Counted from the first letter of the stretch, positions 8,495-18,326 are shown. The stretch is 64,000 nt of DNA from Prevotella sp. (GCA_016287755.1 JAEEWT010000015.1:1-64000), one strand, 5' to 3'. Program-made: numbers and translations. Notes: generated by a model not told the origin, from the letters alone.

Positions 8495-10444
8495 TTAATA
8501 TATTTCTTCCTCCTCTTCGGGGCGGTCCTCTTCCACCACGAGGTTATCGATGATGAAGTTCTGGCGTTCGGCCGTGTTTTTGCCCATGTAATACTCCAGC
8601 AGCTTCTGTACCTGATCGTTCTTATGAAGGGTAACCTGTTCGAGGCGCATATCAGGACCGATGAAGTTCACGAACTCATCAGGTGATATCTCGCCAAGAC
8701 CTTTGAATCGCGTGATCTCAGGCTCCGGTCCTAACTCGCTGATGGCATTCAGTCGTTCCTCCTCACTATAGCAGTAGCGTGTGATGAAGTCACTTTTCTT
8801 GCCCTTCCCCTGATCAGCCTCGGCCAGCACCTTTTTGTTCTTGATCTTCGTCCGTCGGTTACGAACACGGAACAGTGGCGTCTGCAGCACATACACATGT
8901 CCTTTCTTGATGAGTTCCGGGAAGAACTGCAGGAAGAAAGTGATGATGAGTAGACGGATATGCATGCCGTCCACATCCGCATCGGTAGCCACAATCACCT
9001 TATTATATCTCAACGTGTCAAGACCGTCCTCAATGTCGAGGGCAGCCTGCAGCAGGTTGAACTCCTCGTTCTCATAGACCACCTTCTTGGTCAGACCGAA
9101 TGAGTTAAGCGGCTTACCACGCAGGGAGAACACTGCCTGTGTATTCACGTCACGACTCTTGGTGATGGATCCGCTGGCCGAGTCACCCTCGGTAATGAAG
9201 ATACTACTCTCCTCCTTACGGTCGTTCTTCACATCACTGAAGTGAATACGACAGTCGCGCAGCTTCCTGTTATGCAGGTTCGCCTTCTTAGCCCTTTCAC
9301 GAGCCAGCTTGGTGACACCTGCCATGGCCTTGCGCTCCTTTTCACTCTCGCTCACCTTCTGCAGCATCACCTCAGCCACATCCGTATGCTTATGCAAGTA
9401 GTTATCCACCTCGGTCTTGATGAAGTCGCCCACATATTTGTTCACGCTCACCCCATTAGGACTCATGGTCAGCGAGCCCAGCTTGATCTTCGTCTGACTC
9501 TCGAACATCGGCTCCTCCACATTCACGGCGATGGCCGCTACGATACCGTTACGGATATCGGTATATTCGAAGTTCTTACCCGAAAACTCCTTGATGGTAC
9601 GCGCAATATGCTCCTTGAAGGCACTCTGGTGCGTACCGCCCTGGGTGGTATGCTGACCGTTGACGAACGAGTGGTATTCCTCGCCATACTGGTTGGTATG
9701 GGTGAAGGCAATCTCTATATCCTCCCCTTTGAGATGGATGATGGGGTAGATGCCCTCGGTGGTCATATTATCGTTCAGCAGATCCTCCAAGCCATTACGA
9801 CTCAGAATGCGCCTTCCGTTATACATAATGGTAAGACCCGTGTTCAGATACGTATAGTTGCGGAGCATGATCTCCACGATATCATCATGGAACTGATAGT
9901 TCTTGAACAAGGTATTATCAGGCTCGAAGAAGATATAGGTACCATTCTCATCCTGTGTATTCTCGGTCTTGTCGCTTTTCATTACACCTCTTTCAAAGGT
10001 GACGCTGCGTACCTGACCTTCGCGGAAGCTCCTTACCTCGAACCGTGCGCTCAGCGCGTTCACAGCCTTCACACCCACACCGTTCAAGCCCACACTTTTC
10101 TTGAACGCCTTCGAGTCGTATTTACCACCAGTATTAAGTACGCTTACCGCCTCCACCAGCTTTCCCTGAGGGATTCCACGACCATAGTCGCGCACGGTAA
10201 CACGCAGGTTGTCCTCGATATCGATCTCTATGCGCTTACCCGCATTCATCTTGAATTCGTCGATAGAGTTGTCGATCACCTCCTTCAGTAGCACGTAGAT
10301 ACCATCTTCGGGTAATGAGCCATCGCCCAGACGACCGATATACATACCCGGGCGTGTTCTTACGTGTTCCATATCCGACAGGTGGCGGATATTATCATCG
10401 GTATATTGAACCTGTTCGTTTTCTATGATGATGTTCTCTTCCAT
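8495..10444 (-). CDS. parE: DNA topoisomerase IV subunit B
   Basis: This 649-aa type II topoisomerase B subunit has the GHKL ATPase motifs ([30 protein letters not shown]), the transducer domain, and the TOPRIM motifs [10 protein letters not shown] and [13 protein letters not shown]. Divergent motifs and the short length favour ParE over GyrB. With ParC it decatenates daughter chromosomes. The track begins at GTG 10450; ATG 10444 gives the same protein without two residues and is preferred. parC is not visible here. An acidic tail ([12 protein letters not shown]) closes the protein. Confidence 0.93.
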   Translation of the reverse strand: MEENIIIENEQVQYTDDNIRHLSDMEHVRTRPGMYIGRLGDGSLPEDGIYVLLKEVIDNSIDEFKMNAGKRIEIDIEDNLRVTVRDYGRGIPQGKLVEAVSVLNTGGKYDSKAFKKSVGLNGVGVKAVNALSARFEVRSFREGQVRSVTFERGVMKSDKTENTQDENGTYIFFEPDNTLFKNYQFHDDIVEIMLRNYTYLNTGLTIMYNGRRILSRNGLEDLLNDNMTTEGIYPIIHLKGEDIEIAFTHTNQYGEEYHSFVNGQHTTQGGTHQSAFKEHIARTIKEFSGKNFEYTDIRNGIVAAIAVNVEEPMFESQTKIKLGSLTMSPNGVSVNKYVGDFIKTEVDNYLHKHTDVAEVMLQKVSESEKERKAMAGVTKLARERAKKANLHNRKLRDCRIHFSDVKNDRKEESSIFITEGDSASGSITKSRDVNTQAVFSLRGKPLNSFGLTKKVVYENEEFNLLQAALDIEDGLDTLRYNKVIVATDADVDGMHIRLLIITFFLQFFPELIKKGHVYVLQTPLFRVRNRRTKIKNKKVLAEADQGKGKKSDFITRYCYSEEERLNAISELGPEPEITRFKGLGEISPDEFVNFIGPDMRLEQVTLHKNDQVQKLLEYYMGKNTAERQNFIIDNLVVEEDRPEEEEEIY

Positions 10445-10459
10445 GTTCACGTTAAAGGG

Positions 10460-11596
10460 TTATAGGTCTTTTTTGTAACAACGGAGTCGTTTGTTGATAT
10501 GCGAATCGAAATACTGCCAGTTGCTCAGCACATGGGTATTCGTTTCCATCTGCGGCATGGCTTGCGCCCATTTGAAGCCATAGCGCTGGTATTGTTGCAC
10601 CAGACAGTTGAAAATCATGGCATTGGCTCCACGCGAGCGGTATTCGGGCAATACACCAATCAGCAGCATATCCACCGTATCGGCATGATGCCATTTAATC
10701 GCATCGATCAGGTGCCACCAGCCCAGCGGGAACAGTCGGCCGTTATGCGTCTTCTTCATGGCGGCGGAAAGCGATGGGAACGTAATGCCGAATCCCACCA
10801 TCTTGTTGTTATCATTGCCGTCAACCACCGTGCAGATCAAGTTCATATCCGCAATCTTGATATACTGATCCACTAGCTGATCCACCTTCTTGTCAGATAG
10901 CTGAGCGAAGCCATACAGATCCTTATAGGTGGCGTTCAGCAAGCGGAACACCTCTCGTCCATAGCCTTCCTTGAGCAGTTCGTGGCGTGTGAGCTTATGC
11001 ACATGCAGGTGGAAGCGCTGTTCGGCCATGCGGGCAATACGACTGATCTTTTCCGGCACCTGTTCCGGTACCTTTACCATGCACTGCACATAGTCGTTGT
11101 CTTTGAGGAACCCACCCATCTGCTCGATGTGCTTGGGGTAGTAGGAATAGTTATAGTGGGCATACATCGTACCGATGGTGTCGAAGCCCTCCACGAGCAT
11201 TCCCTCACGGTCGGTATCGGCAAAGCCCATCGGACCCACCATCTGGGTCATTCCCCGCTGGCGCCCCCAGTCCTCTACAGCATGAATCAGCGCCTTGCTC
11301 ACCTCAAGATCGTCGATGAAATCGAACCATCCGAACCTCACGATCTTCTTCTGCCAGCGCTCGTTAGCCTTGCGGTTGATGATGGCAGCGATACGCCCCA
11401 CCACCTTACCATCCTGCCAAGCCAGGAAATACCCCGCCTCGCAGTCTTCAAACGAGGCATTTCTATCATGCCTCAGCGTGTTCATCTCGTCAAAATGCAG
11501 ATAAGGCACATCATACGGGTCGTTTCTGTACAGGTCGTACCTGAACTGTATGAAGGTCTCAAGATCTTTCCTCGTCTTTACGCTCTTGATTTCCAT
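10460..11596 (-). CDS. GNAT-like N-acetyltransferase, copy 1
   Basis: A 378-aa cytosolic protein of a family common in Bacteroidetes and usually annotated as N-acetyltransferase. An N-terminal GNAT-like half contains KVVGRIAAIINRKAN (an acetyl-CoA-loop-like strand) and GFADTDREGMLVEGFD; the C-terminal half contains MLLIGVLPEYRSRGANAMI, which resembles the canonical R/Q-x-x-G-x-G/A acetyl-CoA motif. That suggests two GNAT folds. It is clearly paralogous to the next gene upstream (shared motifs throughout). The acceptor substrate is unknown. Stop codon is 15 bases before parE. Confidence 0.7.
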   Translation of the reverse strand: MEIKSVKTRKDLETFIQFRYDLYRNDPYDVPYLHFDEMNTLRHDRNASFEDCEAGYFLAWQDGKVVGRIAAIINRKANERWQKKIVRFGWFDFIDDLEVSKALIHAVEDWGRQRGMTQMVGPMGFADTDREGMLVEGFDTIGTMYAHYNYSYYPKHIEQMGGFLKDNDYVQCMVKVPEQVPEKISRIARMAEQRFHLHVHKLTRHELLKEGYGREVFRLLNATYKDLYGFAQLSDKKVDQLVDQYIKIADMNLICTVVDGNDNNKMVGFGITFPSLSAAMKKTHNGRLFPLGWWHLIDAIKWHHADTVDMLLIGVLPEYRSRGANAMIFNCLVQQYQRYGFKWAQAMPQMETNTHVLSNWQYFDSHINKRLRCYKKDL

Positions 11597-11619
11597 AGAT
11601 GGTTTCGTGCAGACAATCC

Positions 11620-12777
11620 CTATGCTGTTGTTGATAGTTTCTTGATATAGCAGCGGCGGCGTTTATGCTGTTCTGTTTCCAGATACTGCCACTGACTTTG
11701 TACTTTCTCGTTTGTTTCCATTTCCACCTGACTCTCTCCCCAGATGAATCCGTATTTCTGATACCACGGTATGAGATATGCGAAGAGCAGCGCGTTTGCC
11801 CCTTTCATGCGGTATTCGGGTAAGATGCCCACCATCTCCAGATCCACATAATCAGTCTTGTGGAACTTCAGCGCGCGAATCAGGTGCCACCAGCCAAACG
11901 GAAGGAGCCGACCCCTGCAGCATTTCTGCACCGCCCGTGAAAGCGACGGCAGGGTGATACCCGCTCCCACTAACTTATGGTCGTCTGTGGTCCAGTCTTC
12001 TATCACCACAATCAGGTTCAGATCGGCCCACCGCAGGTACATATCAAGGTATTGCTTAATCTGCTTGTCAGAGAGTTCAGAAAAACCGTAGAGATCCTTG
12101 AAGGTCTCGTTGATCAAGTGGAACACCTTCAGTCCGTAGCCCCCCTGCACTTCCTTCATCGACAGTGAGCGGGCATGCAGGTTATAGCGTTTCTCGATCA
12201 TCTGCGCAATCTTGGCGAACTTCTCAGGAATCTGTTCCGGGATATAGATCTTGAACTCCACGTAGTCGTTATCTTTCTCCCATCCTCCCAGCTTCTCCAT
12301 GTGCTGCGGATAGTAAGGGTAGTTATAGATGGTGGCCATCGTACCCAACTGGTCGAAGCCCTCGGTAAGCATTCCCTCCGGGTCGAAATCCGTGAAGCCC
12401 AGCGGACCGATGATTTCTGTCATTCCCTTCTCCTTGGCATAGTCCTCTACAGCCTTGAACAAAGCGCCGCTCACCTCGATGTCATCCACGAAGTCGATCC
12501 AGCCGAAGCGAACGCTCTTTCTTTGCCAACGCTCATTGGCCTTATGATTGATGATTGCTGCTACACGACCCACCACCTTTCCCTCCTGGTAAGCCAGGAA
12601 ATACTCAGCCTCGCAGAAGTCGAAGGCGGCATTTTTCTTCTTGTCCAGCACGAACATATCGTCGCTGAACAGGTTGGGCGCATCATACTCGTTACCTTCG
12701 TAGAGGTCGTAGTGTAACTCCACGAATGCCTTCAGATCAGCTCTTGTCTCAACTCTTTTTATTTCTACAGATGCCAT
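11620..12777 (-). CDS. GNAT-like N-acetyltransferase, copy 2
   Basis: The 385-aa paralogue of the neighbouring gene: the same order of motifs (KVVGRVAAIINHKANERWQ, then GFTDFDPEGMLTEGFDQLG, then MVGILPEYRMKGANALL, then a KRRRCYIKKL tail). It has 23 bases to the next gene and is the first gene of the minus-strand unit with a good promoter in front. The duplicates keep similar length and have no broken frames, so both are probably functional and may have diverged in substrate. Confidence 0.7.
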   Translation of the reverse strand: MASVEIKRVETRADLKAFVELHYDLYEGNEYDAPNLFSDDMFVLDKKKNAAFDFCEAEYFLAYQEGKVVGRVAAIINHKANERWQRKSVRFGWIDFVDDIEVSGALFKAVEDYAKEKGMTEIIGPLGFTDFDPEGMLTEGFDQLGTMATIYNYPYYPQHMEKLGGWEKDNDYVEFKIYIPEQIPEKFAKIAQMIEKRYNLHARSLSMKEVQGGYGLKVFHLINETFKDLYGFSELSDKQIKQYLDMYLRWADLNLIVVIEDWTTDDHKLVGAGITLPSLSRAVQKCCRGRLLPFGWWHLIRALKFHKTDYVDLEMVGILPEYRMKGANALLFAYLIPWYQKYGFIWGESQVEMETNEKVQSQWQYLETEQHKRRRCYIKKLSTTA

Positions 12778-12803
12778 TTCCTTGATAATCTGATTTCATT
12801 TGG

Positions 12804-12835
12804 CAAAGATACGGATTTTTTATGAAACGGCCAAA
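12804..12835 (-). promoter_or_regulatory. Bacteroidetes promoter of the GNAT-GNAT-parE-S41 unit
   Basis: On the minus strand TTTG (12835-12832) and TATCTTTG (12811-12804) are separated by 20 nt, about 25 nt upstream of the start codon at 12777. Confidence 0.75.
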
Positions 12836-13376
12836 TTATAAGGGCTGTAGAGCGCAAAAATCCTTTAACGGGAGCGGGTCCAAATGTTAAAAAACACTGA
12901 ACGCCGTAGACGCTACCAGCGTTTGACGTTCCCGCTATCAGAGAATGACGTTCCCACTATCAGCGTTTGAGGCACTTTCAATGGGAAACTGCCATAGTTT
13001 CAATCGCAAAGTGCCATAGTTTTTAGCCGTGCTCAGCAAATCATTTCTCCTTCCTCCATCGTCCTTCGTCCTTCCTCCATCGTCCTTCGTCCTTCCTCCA
13101 TCGACCATCGTCCTTCCTCGAAAAACAAAAAACTTACAATCCAACTTTCCAACAATCTTACATTAAGCACCTTCTCACTTTTTGCGGTTGCAGATTGTCA
13201 AAATTGGAACGTCAAATCAAAGTGATTATAAGTATTATAATTCTATATTAATATATAATATAAATATTATATATAATATAGGACATTGATTCCCGCACTT
13301 CAAAAACACCTTAATGTAAGAAAGTTGGAATGTAAGAATGTAAGAAAATGCCCAAACGCTCATTTTTTCAGATACC
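12836..13376. repeat. Repeat-dense non-coding block upstream of xerD
   Basis: About 540 bases without a credible gene. In order it holds two copies of TGACGTTCCC(G/A)CTATCAG (12924 and 12946), two CAGCGTTTGA boxes, two TGCCATAGTTT boxes (one in the palindrome AAACTGCCATAGTTT), a 21-bp tandem repeat, and a pair of imperfect 35-bp inverted arms (13133-13167 and 13310-13344) around an A+T-rich core. The 68-aa track ORF on the minus strand is only the translation of the tandem repeat. No DnaA boxes were seen. Confidence 0.7.
13049..13120. repeat. 21-bp tandem repeat, about three units
   Basis: Unit CTTCCTCCATCGTCCTTCGTC occurs at 13050, 13071 and, degenerate, from 13092. There are no spacers between units, so this is not a CRISPR array. 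Confidence 0.85.
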
Positions 13377-13377
13377 T

Positions 13378-13409
13378 TTTGGCGGTTTCAGTATTTTGTT
13401 GTAACTTTG
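13378..13409 (+). promoter_or_regulatory. Bacteroidetes promoter of xerD
   Basis: TTTG at 13378-13381 and TAACTTTG at 13402-13409 with a 20-nt spacer, 28 nt before the start codon. Confidence 0.75.
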
Positions 13410-13437
13410 TGTCACCAAACAAGAAGCAGTGACCAAG

Positions 13438-14340
13438 ATGAAGCAGAGCGGGCGCGATGTGGCAAAAGCCTACCAGCGGTATTTGAAGCTGGAGAGGAAC
13501 TTCACGGTAAATACCGTGGATGCATACATGCGTGACCTGCAGAAGCTGGTGGATTACCTGCGTGCTGAGGGTATTGACCCGGTGGAAGTGAAGTTGGAGG
13601 ACCTGCAGCACTTTGCGGCCTCGCTGCACGATATTGGTATTTCACCGCGCTCCCAATGCCGCATCCTGAGCGGTGTGCGGGCGTTCTATCGTTTCCTGTT
13701 CGTTGACGGCTGGGTAGATAGTGATCCGTCGGAGCTGTTGGAATCGCCGCAGATAGGTGAACACCTGCCCGAGGTGCTCTCTACCGAGGAGGTGGACATC
13801 CTGGAAAAGGCCATCGACCTGTCGAAATGGGAAGGTCATCGTAACAAAGCCATTATCGAAGTACTTTTTTCCTGCGGACTGCGAGTGAGTGAACTGGTGA
13901 ACCTGAAACTGTCGAACCTCTATCTCGACGAGGAGTTCCTGCGGGTAGAGGGAAAGGGAAGGAAGGAACGCTTGGTACCCATTTCTCCACGAGCCATCAA
14001 GGAACTGGGCTATTGGTTTGACGACCGCTGCAGGATGGACATCAAACCTGGCGAGGAGGACTATGTGTTCCTGAACCGAAGGGGAGCCCATCTCACCCGC
14101 ACCATGATCCTGATCATGATTAAACGACTGGCTGAGGAGGCTGGAATACACAAAACCATCTCGCCACATACCCTCCGGCATTCTTTTGCCACGGCACTCT
14201 TAGAGGGCGGAGCCGACCTGCGTGCCATTCAGGCCATGCTCGGTCATGAATCCATTGGAACCACCGAGATCTATACACATATTGATACACACACATTGCG
14301 CGAGGAAATACTGAATCACCATCCAAGGAACATGCGGTGA
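13438..14340 (+). CDS. xerD: Tyrosine recombinase XerD
   Basis: This 300-aa tyrosine recombinase has the full catalytic set: Arg in CGLRVSELV, Lys in EGKGRKERLV, HTLRHSF, LGHESI and the nucleophile Tyr in TEIYTHI. An N-terminal SAM-like DNA-binding domain (about residues 5-90) is typical of XerC/XerD, which resolve chromosome dimers at dif. Length and the single-copy, housekeeping setting favour XerD over an integrase of a mobile element. ATG 13438 is preferred; GTG 13429 would add three residues. Confidence 0.93.
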   Translation: MKQSGRDVAKAYQRYLKLERNFTVNTVDAYMRDLQKLVDYLRAEGIDPVEVKLEDLQHFAASLHDIGISPRSQCRILSGVRAFYRFLFVDGWVDSDPSELLESPQIGEHLPEVLSTEEVDILEKAIDLSKWEGHRNKAIIEVLFSCGLRVSELVNLKLSNLYLDEEFLRVEGKGRKERLVPISPRAIKELGYWFDDRCRMDIKPGEEDYVFLNRRGAHLTRTMILIMIKRLAEEAGIHKTISPHTLRHSFATALLEGGADLRAIQAMLGHESIGTTEIYTHIDTHTLREEILNHHPRNMR

Positions 14341-14395
14341 TTTATTGTTTTATAATGTTAAATTATCGTTTTTCGATAAATTATTATTGAAAACA

Positions 14396-14427
14396 TTTGG
14401 TTGTTTCAAAAAACGTTTGTACTTTTG
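14396..14427 (+). promoter_or_regulatory. Bacteroidetes promoter of the DUF2975/HTH pair
   Basis: TTTG (14396-14399) and TACTTTTG (14420-14427), 20-nt spacer. A small hairpin, AATTATCG-TTTTT-CGATAAATT (14361-14382), lies upstream and could end xerD transcription or serve as an operator. Confidence 0.7.
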
Positions 14428-14453
14428 CAAACGAAATAACAACTATAAATGGA

Positions 14454-15104
14454 ATGAAGACAAAACTGAATATTATTTGTGGACTCATCTTTGTGGTGAT
14501 TATAGCAAGCTGTATGGGTGCGGCGTTCGACTTCAACATCGGAAGGAACGAAGCAAACCACGATATGGGGGTACAGGTTGACAATGCTGAGCAACAGGTA
14601 CTTGATGCCGATCTGGTGGAGCTGATTCCACTTGGCGACAAGCGTACAGCCGTGAAAGTGAAGAATGCCACCACAGGAAAGGAAATCAATGCCTGGCCGA
14701 CAAAGATGTATGTAGAGACAGATTCGTACGAACCCAAGAGCACAGGGGCTTATCTGCTGGAGACATTCGCTGCCGTTATCGGCCTGATCGGTTTTGTGGG
14801 CGGAATGTTCACATTCATCTGGTTTATCATCAGGGTAAACGGCAGTCATATATTCGACAGGAAGAACATCGTCCTGCTTCGGATTACAGGTACAGGACTG
14901 CTTGTCTATGGTGTTATATCTATGGTGTGGAGCATACTGACACGCATCCATACCGTGGCAGCTTTCTCGCTCGACGGCTATGCTAACAACTGGCTGGGAG
15001 GACTTGAATACGCCCCGATTCTCTTAGGACTCATCGCGTTCGTGGCAGCACAGGTGTTTGCCATGGCTCATCAAATGAAAGAAGACCAGGAATTAACGAT
15101 TTAA
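14454..15104 (+). CDS. DUF2975 family membrane protein
   Basis: A 216-aa inner-membrane protein. One hydrophobic helix lies near the N-terminus (LNIICGLIFVVIIASCMG); the C-terminal two-thirds holds three more (AAVIGLIGFVGGMFTFIWFI, ITGTGLLVYGVISMVWSIL, YAPILLGLIAFVAAQVFAMA). The loop NGSHIFDRKNIVLLR and the tail MAHQMKEDQELTI are characteristic of DUF2975. The start is taken at the ATG after the promoter, since the track ORF begins inside the -33 box. Function is unknown; these proteins usually precede a YozG-like HTH gene, as here. Confidence 0.85.
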   Translation: MKTKLNIICGLIFVVIIASCMGAAFDFNIGRNEANHDMGVQVDNAEQQVLDADLVELIPLGDKRTAVKVKNATTGKEINAWPTKMYVETDSYEPKSTGAYLLETFAAVIGLIGFVGGMFTFIWFIIRVNGSHIFDRKNIVLLRITGTGLLVYGVISMVWSILTRIHTVAAFSLDGYANNWLGGLEYAPILLGLIAFVAAQVFAMAHQMKEDQELTI

Positions 15105-15108
15105 GGCT

Positions 15109-15333
15109 ATGGGTAGGATTATAGTAAACTTGGACGTGGAGATGGCGAAGCGGAAGATCGCACTGGGCGAACTGGCCGAGAAAGTGGGGTTGACGCCTGC
15201 GAACCTCTCGATCCTGAAAACAGGGAAGGCCCGGGCCATACGCTTCTCTACCCTCGAGACGATTTGTCGTGAGCTGGGCTGTCAGCCGGGGGATATCCTG
15301 GAGTACAGGGAAGAAAATGATGAGGATGTGTAG
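15109..15333 (+). CDS. YozG-like XRE-family HTH regulator
   Basis: A 74-aa single-domain Cro/CI-type helix-turn-helix protein: ALGELAEKVGLTPANLSILK forms helices 2-3 and CRELGCQPGDILEY the conserved C-terminal turn. It starts four bases after the DUF2975 gene, so the two are co-translated. The pairing of a small HTH protein with a DUF2975 membrane protein recurs in many bacteria; a membrane-linked regulatory role is plausible but unproven. Confidence 0.88.
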   Translation: MGRIIVNLDVEMAKRKIALGELAEKVGLTPANLSILKTGKARAIRFSTLETICRELGCQPGDILEYREENDEDV

Positions 15334-15411
15334 TTTTTCCTTATCATGGATAGTCTAATGAATAAAGAGAGTTCAATTTTCGGATATTAATCATTTATTA
15401 AATATAGTATT

Positions 15412-18222
15412 ATGCGTTTAAGAAAACTTTTCATGATGGCATTTCTCTTCATCGCCGTATGTGCTACGGCGCAGCAAATGCCACAACTTCCAGTTGACAA
15501 AGACGTGAGGATTGGTAAACTGGACAACGGACTGACTTATTACATCCGTTACAACAACTGGCCGGAAAACCGGGCCGAGTTCTACATCGCACAGAAAGTG
15601 GGATCTATCCAGGAGAATGAAGACCAGCGCGGACTGGCTCACTTCCTGGAGCACATGTGCTTCAACGGTACGCAGAATTTCCCCGGTAACGAGGTGATGC
15701 GCTACTGCGAGAGCATTGGTGTGCAGTTTGGTGTTGACCTGAATGCCTACACCAGCTACGACCGTACTGTGTACAATATCTCGAATGTGCCTACGGCCAG
15801 AACAGGTGCTCAGGACAGCTGTCTGCTGATTTTGCACGACTGGGCTGACGGTCTGCTTCTCGAACCCGAGGAGATTGACAAGGAGCGTGGTGTGATCCAT
15901 GAGGAATGGCGCCTGCACAGTACTGCCCAGGGTCGTATGATGGAACGCAGTCTGCCCAAGCTCTATCCGGGTAGTAAGTACGGACAGCGCTATCCTATCG
16001 GTTTGATGGAGGTGGTTGACAACTTCAAGCCGCAGACTTTGCGCGACTACTACGAGAAATGGTACCACCCAGGTAACCAGGCTATCATCGTGGTGGGTGA
16101 TGTGGATGTTGACCGCATCGAAGGTAAGATCAAGGAACTGTTCGGTGGTATCAAGACACCTGAGAATCCCGCACCCGTGTTGGATGAGCAGGTTCCTGAC
16201 AACGATACACCTATTTATATTGTTGAGAAGGACAAGGAGCAGAAAACCAATGGCGTGGAAATGATGATCAAGCACGATGCCTTCCCCGACTCTTTGAAGA
16301 ACACCGTGGCTTATGTCTTGAACAACTACATCAGAGGACGTGCCATGGATATGCTCAACGACCGTTTGAGCGAGCTTGCTCAACAGCCCGACTGTCCTTT
16401 CGTGAGTGCTTGGATTTCTGACGGCAGATATGTCTACTCAAAGACGAAGGAGGCACTCGACATCGATGTGTCACCGAAGGACGGAAAGCTGGAGGCTGCT
16501 TTGGCTGCCGCATTCAACGAGGCTCGCCGTGCAGCAGAGTTCGGCTTCACAGCCACAGAGTTCCAGCGCTCGAAGTCTGACTACGAGAGCTTTATCGAGA
16601 AACAGTACAGTAACAAGGACAAGCGTACCAACGCACAGTTCGTGAACGACTACGTGGAGAACTTCTTGGAACATGATCCGATTGCATCGATTGATGATTA
16701 CTACGCGCTCTGGAAACAGATTATTCCTGCTATTCCTGTGGATTTGGTGAATCAGTATATGAAGGAGCTCGTTCCCGCATCAGATACGAACTTAGTGGTG
16801 ATTACCATGCTCAGCGAGAAGGAAGGAAACGTGTATCCCACAGAGGCTTCTCTGAAGAAGGCTGTTGATGAGGCACGTGCCGAAAAGCTCACTGCATATG
16901 TGGATAATGTAAAGGATGAGCCGTTGATGACAACACTGCCTAAACGTGGTGCTATCCTGGAGACCAAGAAGAGTGATAAGTTCGACTATCAGACGCTGCT
17001 TCTCTCAAATGGTGTGAAGGTAGTGCTGAAGAAGACCGACTACAAGAAGGACCAGGTGCTCCTGAGTGGCTCATCAGAAGGTGGCTCCTCACTCTATACG
17101 GAAAAGGATATTCCTAACCTGAGTATGTTCAACCAGGTAGTCAACGCCAGCGGATTGGGTAGCTTCTCTTCTACCGAACTGAGGAAGGCCTTGGCTGGAA
17201 AGATTGCCAGTGCCAGCATCAGTCTGGGAGAGCGTAAGCAATCGGTTAGCGGTAGCTCTACACCTACGGATATGGAGACCATGTTCCAGCTGATCTACCT
17301 GTACTTCACCAAGATACAGAAAGACCAGAAGTCGTTCGACAACTTGATGAATACCATGGAACTGCAGCTGAAGAACAAAGCCAGCGATCCGATGCAGGTG
17401 TTCCAGGATTCTGTTATAGCCACGGTGCAAAATCATAACAAATGGGCTACACCGATTGATCTGAAGGGCTTGAAGAAGGTGAACTACGACCGTATCCTGC
17501 AGATCGCCAAGGAGCGTTTCAGCTATGCCGACGGCTATACCTTTACCATTATCGGTAACTTCGAGGAGGATTCTATCCGTCCGCTCATTGAAACCTACCT
17601 CGCTTCACTGCCCGTAAACGGTAATGTGAAGAAGAGTCATAAGGTGGTTGAAGTTGCGAAAGGTAACATCAAAAACAGCTTCAAACGGAAGATGGAAACT
17701 CCGCAGGCTATTTCTGCGATGATTTGGACCAACGAGGATATGGAGTATAACCTGGAGAATGTGGTTAAGGCCGACATGGCAGGACAGCTGCTCATGATGA
17801 TCTACCTGAAGAAGATCCGCGAGGAAGCCAGTGCAGCATATACATGTAGCGCACAGGGTCAGTTCCAGCGTGACGAGTTTGATAAGATGGCCATGATTCA
17901 GGTGGTTTGCCCGATGAAACCGGAGAAATCTGACGAGGCCCTGAAGATCATGAGCGAGGAGGTTCCCGCCCTGGCTAAGAGCTGTGATGCCGACATGCTG
18001 ACCAAGGTGAAGGAGTATATGCTGAAGAGCTTCGATGATGCTACCCAGACCAATAGCTATTGGAAGAGCATTGTTGATAACAACCGCATGTTCGGTCTTG
18101 ACTTCCATACCAACTTCAAGAAAGTGGTGGAGGCTCAGACTCCCGAGAGCATCTGCAAGTTCATGCAGGAGTTCCTGAAGCCGGGTAACAAGATAGAAGT
18201 TACCATTATGCCGAAGGAGTAG
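15412..18222 (+). CDS. M16 family zinc metallopeptidase (PqqL-like)
   Basis: A 936-aa secreted protease with a signal peptide (LFMMAFLFIAVCATAQQ). The first M16 domain holds the inverted zinc motif HFLEH (about residue 77) and the downstream Glu in VIHEEWR; the second M16 half (about 500-936) lacks the zinc motif, as expected for the paired clam-shell architecture. Probably periplasmic, degrading peptides. It is in a single-gene unit between the HTH gene and metK. No clear promoter consensus was seen in the 78 bases upstream. Confidence 0.93.
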   Translation: MRLRKLFMMAFLFIAVCATAQQMPQLPVDKDVRIGKLDNGLTYYIRYNNWPENRAEFYIAQKVGSIQENEDQRGLAHFLEHMCFNGTQNFPGNEVMRYCESIGVQFGVDLNAYTSYDRTVYNISNVPTARTGAQDSCLLILHDWADGLLLEPEEIDKERGVIHEEWRLHSTAQGRMMERSLPKLYPGSKYGQRYPIGLMEVVDNFKPQTLRDYYEKWYHPGNQAIIVVGDVDVDRIEGKIKELFGGIKTPENPAPVLDEQVPDNDTPIYIVEKDKEQKTNGVEMMIKHDAFPDSLKNTVAYVLNNYIRGRAMDMLNDRLSELAQQPDCPFVSAWISDGRYVYSKTKEALDIDVSPKDGKLEAALAAAFNEARRAAEFGFTATEFQRSKSDYESFIEKQYSNKDKRTNAQFVNDYVENFLEHDPIASIDDYYALWKQIIPAIPVDLVNQYMKELVPASDTNLVVITMLSEKEGNVYPTEASLKKAVDEARAEKLTAYVDNVKDEPLMTTLPKRGAILETKKSDKFDYQTLLLSNGVKVVLKKTDYKKDQVLLSGSSEGGSSLYTEKDIPNLSMFNQVVNASGLGSFSSTELRKALAGKIASASISLGERKQSVSGSSTPTDMETMFQLIYLYFTKIQKDQKSFDNLMNTMELQLKNKASDPMQVFQDSVIATVQNHNKWATPIDLKGLKKVNYDRILQIAKERFSYADGYTFTIIGNFEEDSIRPLIETYLASLPVNGNVKKSHKVVEVAKGNIKNSFKRKMETPQAISAMIWTNEDMEYNLENVVKADMAGQLLMMIYLKKIREEASAAYTCSAQGQFQRDEFDKMAMIQVVCPMKPEKSDEALKIMSEEVPALAKSCDADMLTKVKEYMLKSFDDATQTNSYWKSIVDNNRMFGLDFHTNFKKVVEAQTPESICKFMQEFLKPGNKIEVTIMPKE

Positions 18223-18266
18223 TATACCTATAGATAGTGAGAATCCATAAATAATTCTGATTTTCT

Positions 18267-18297
18267 TTTGAGAATCCCCAAAATTGCCGTACCTTTG
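18267..18297 (+). promoter_or_regulatory. Bacteroidetes promoter of metK
   Basis: TTTG (18267-18270) and TACCTTTG (18290-18297) with a 19-nt spacer, 30 nt before the ATG. Confidence 0.75.
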
Positions 18298-18326
18298 CAC
18301 CCTAATATTTATTAAGGTGTAAAGGT

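Noticed and set aside
9242-10291. 349-codon plus-strand ORF opposite parE
   Set aside because: It mirrors a highly conserved gene; its translation is His/Leu-rich with no domain, as expected for an antisense shadow.
13049-13120. CRISPR array
   Set aside because: The repeat units are directly adjacent with no spacers, and no cas genes are present.
13200-13290. Replication origin at the A+T-rich core
   Set aside because: No DnaA boxes (TTATCCACA-like) were seen, and dnaA, dnaN or other origin-linked genes are absent.
13438-14340. xerD as the integrase of a mobile element
   Set aside because: Length, motifs and single-gene setting fit the chromosomal dimer-resolution enzyme; no other mobility genes or attachment repeats flank it.
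15418-16383. 321-codon minus-strand ORF opposite the M16 protease
   Set aside because: Overlaps the zinc-motif domain of a clear M16 gene and has no features of its own.
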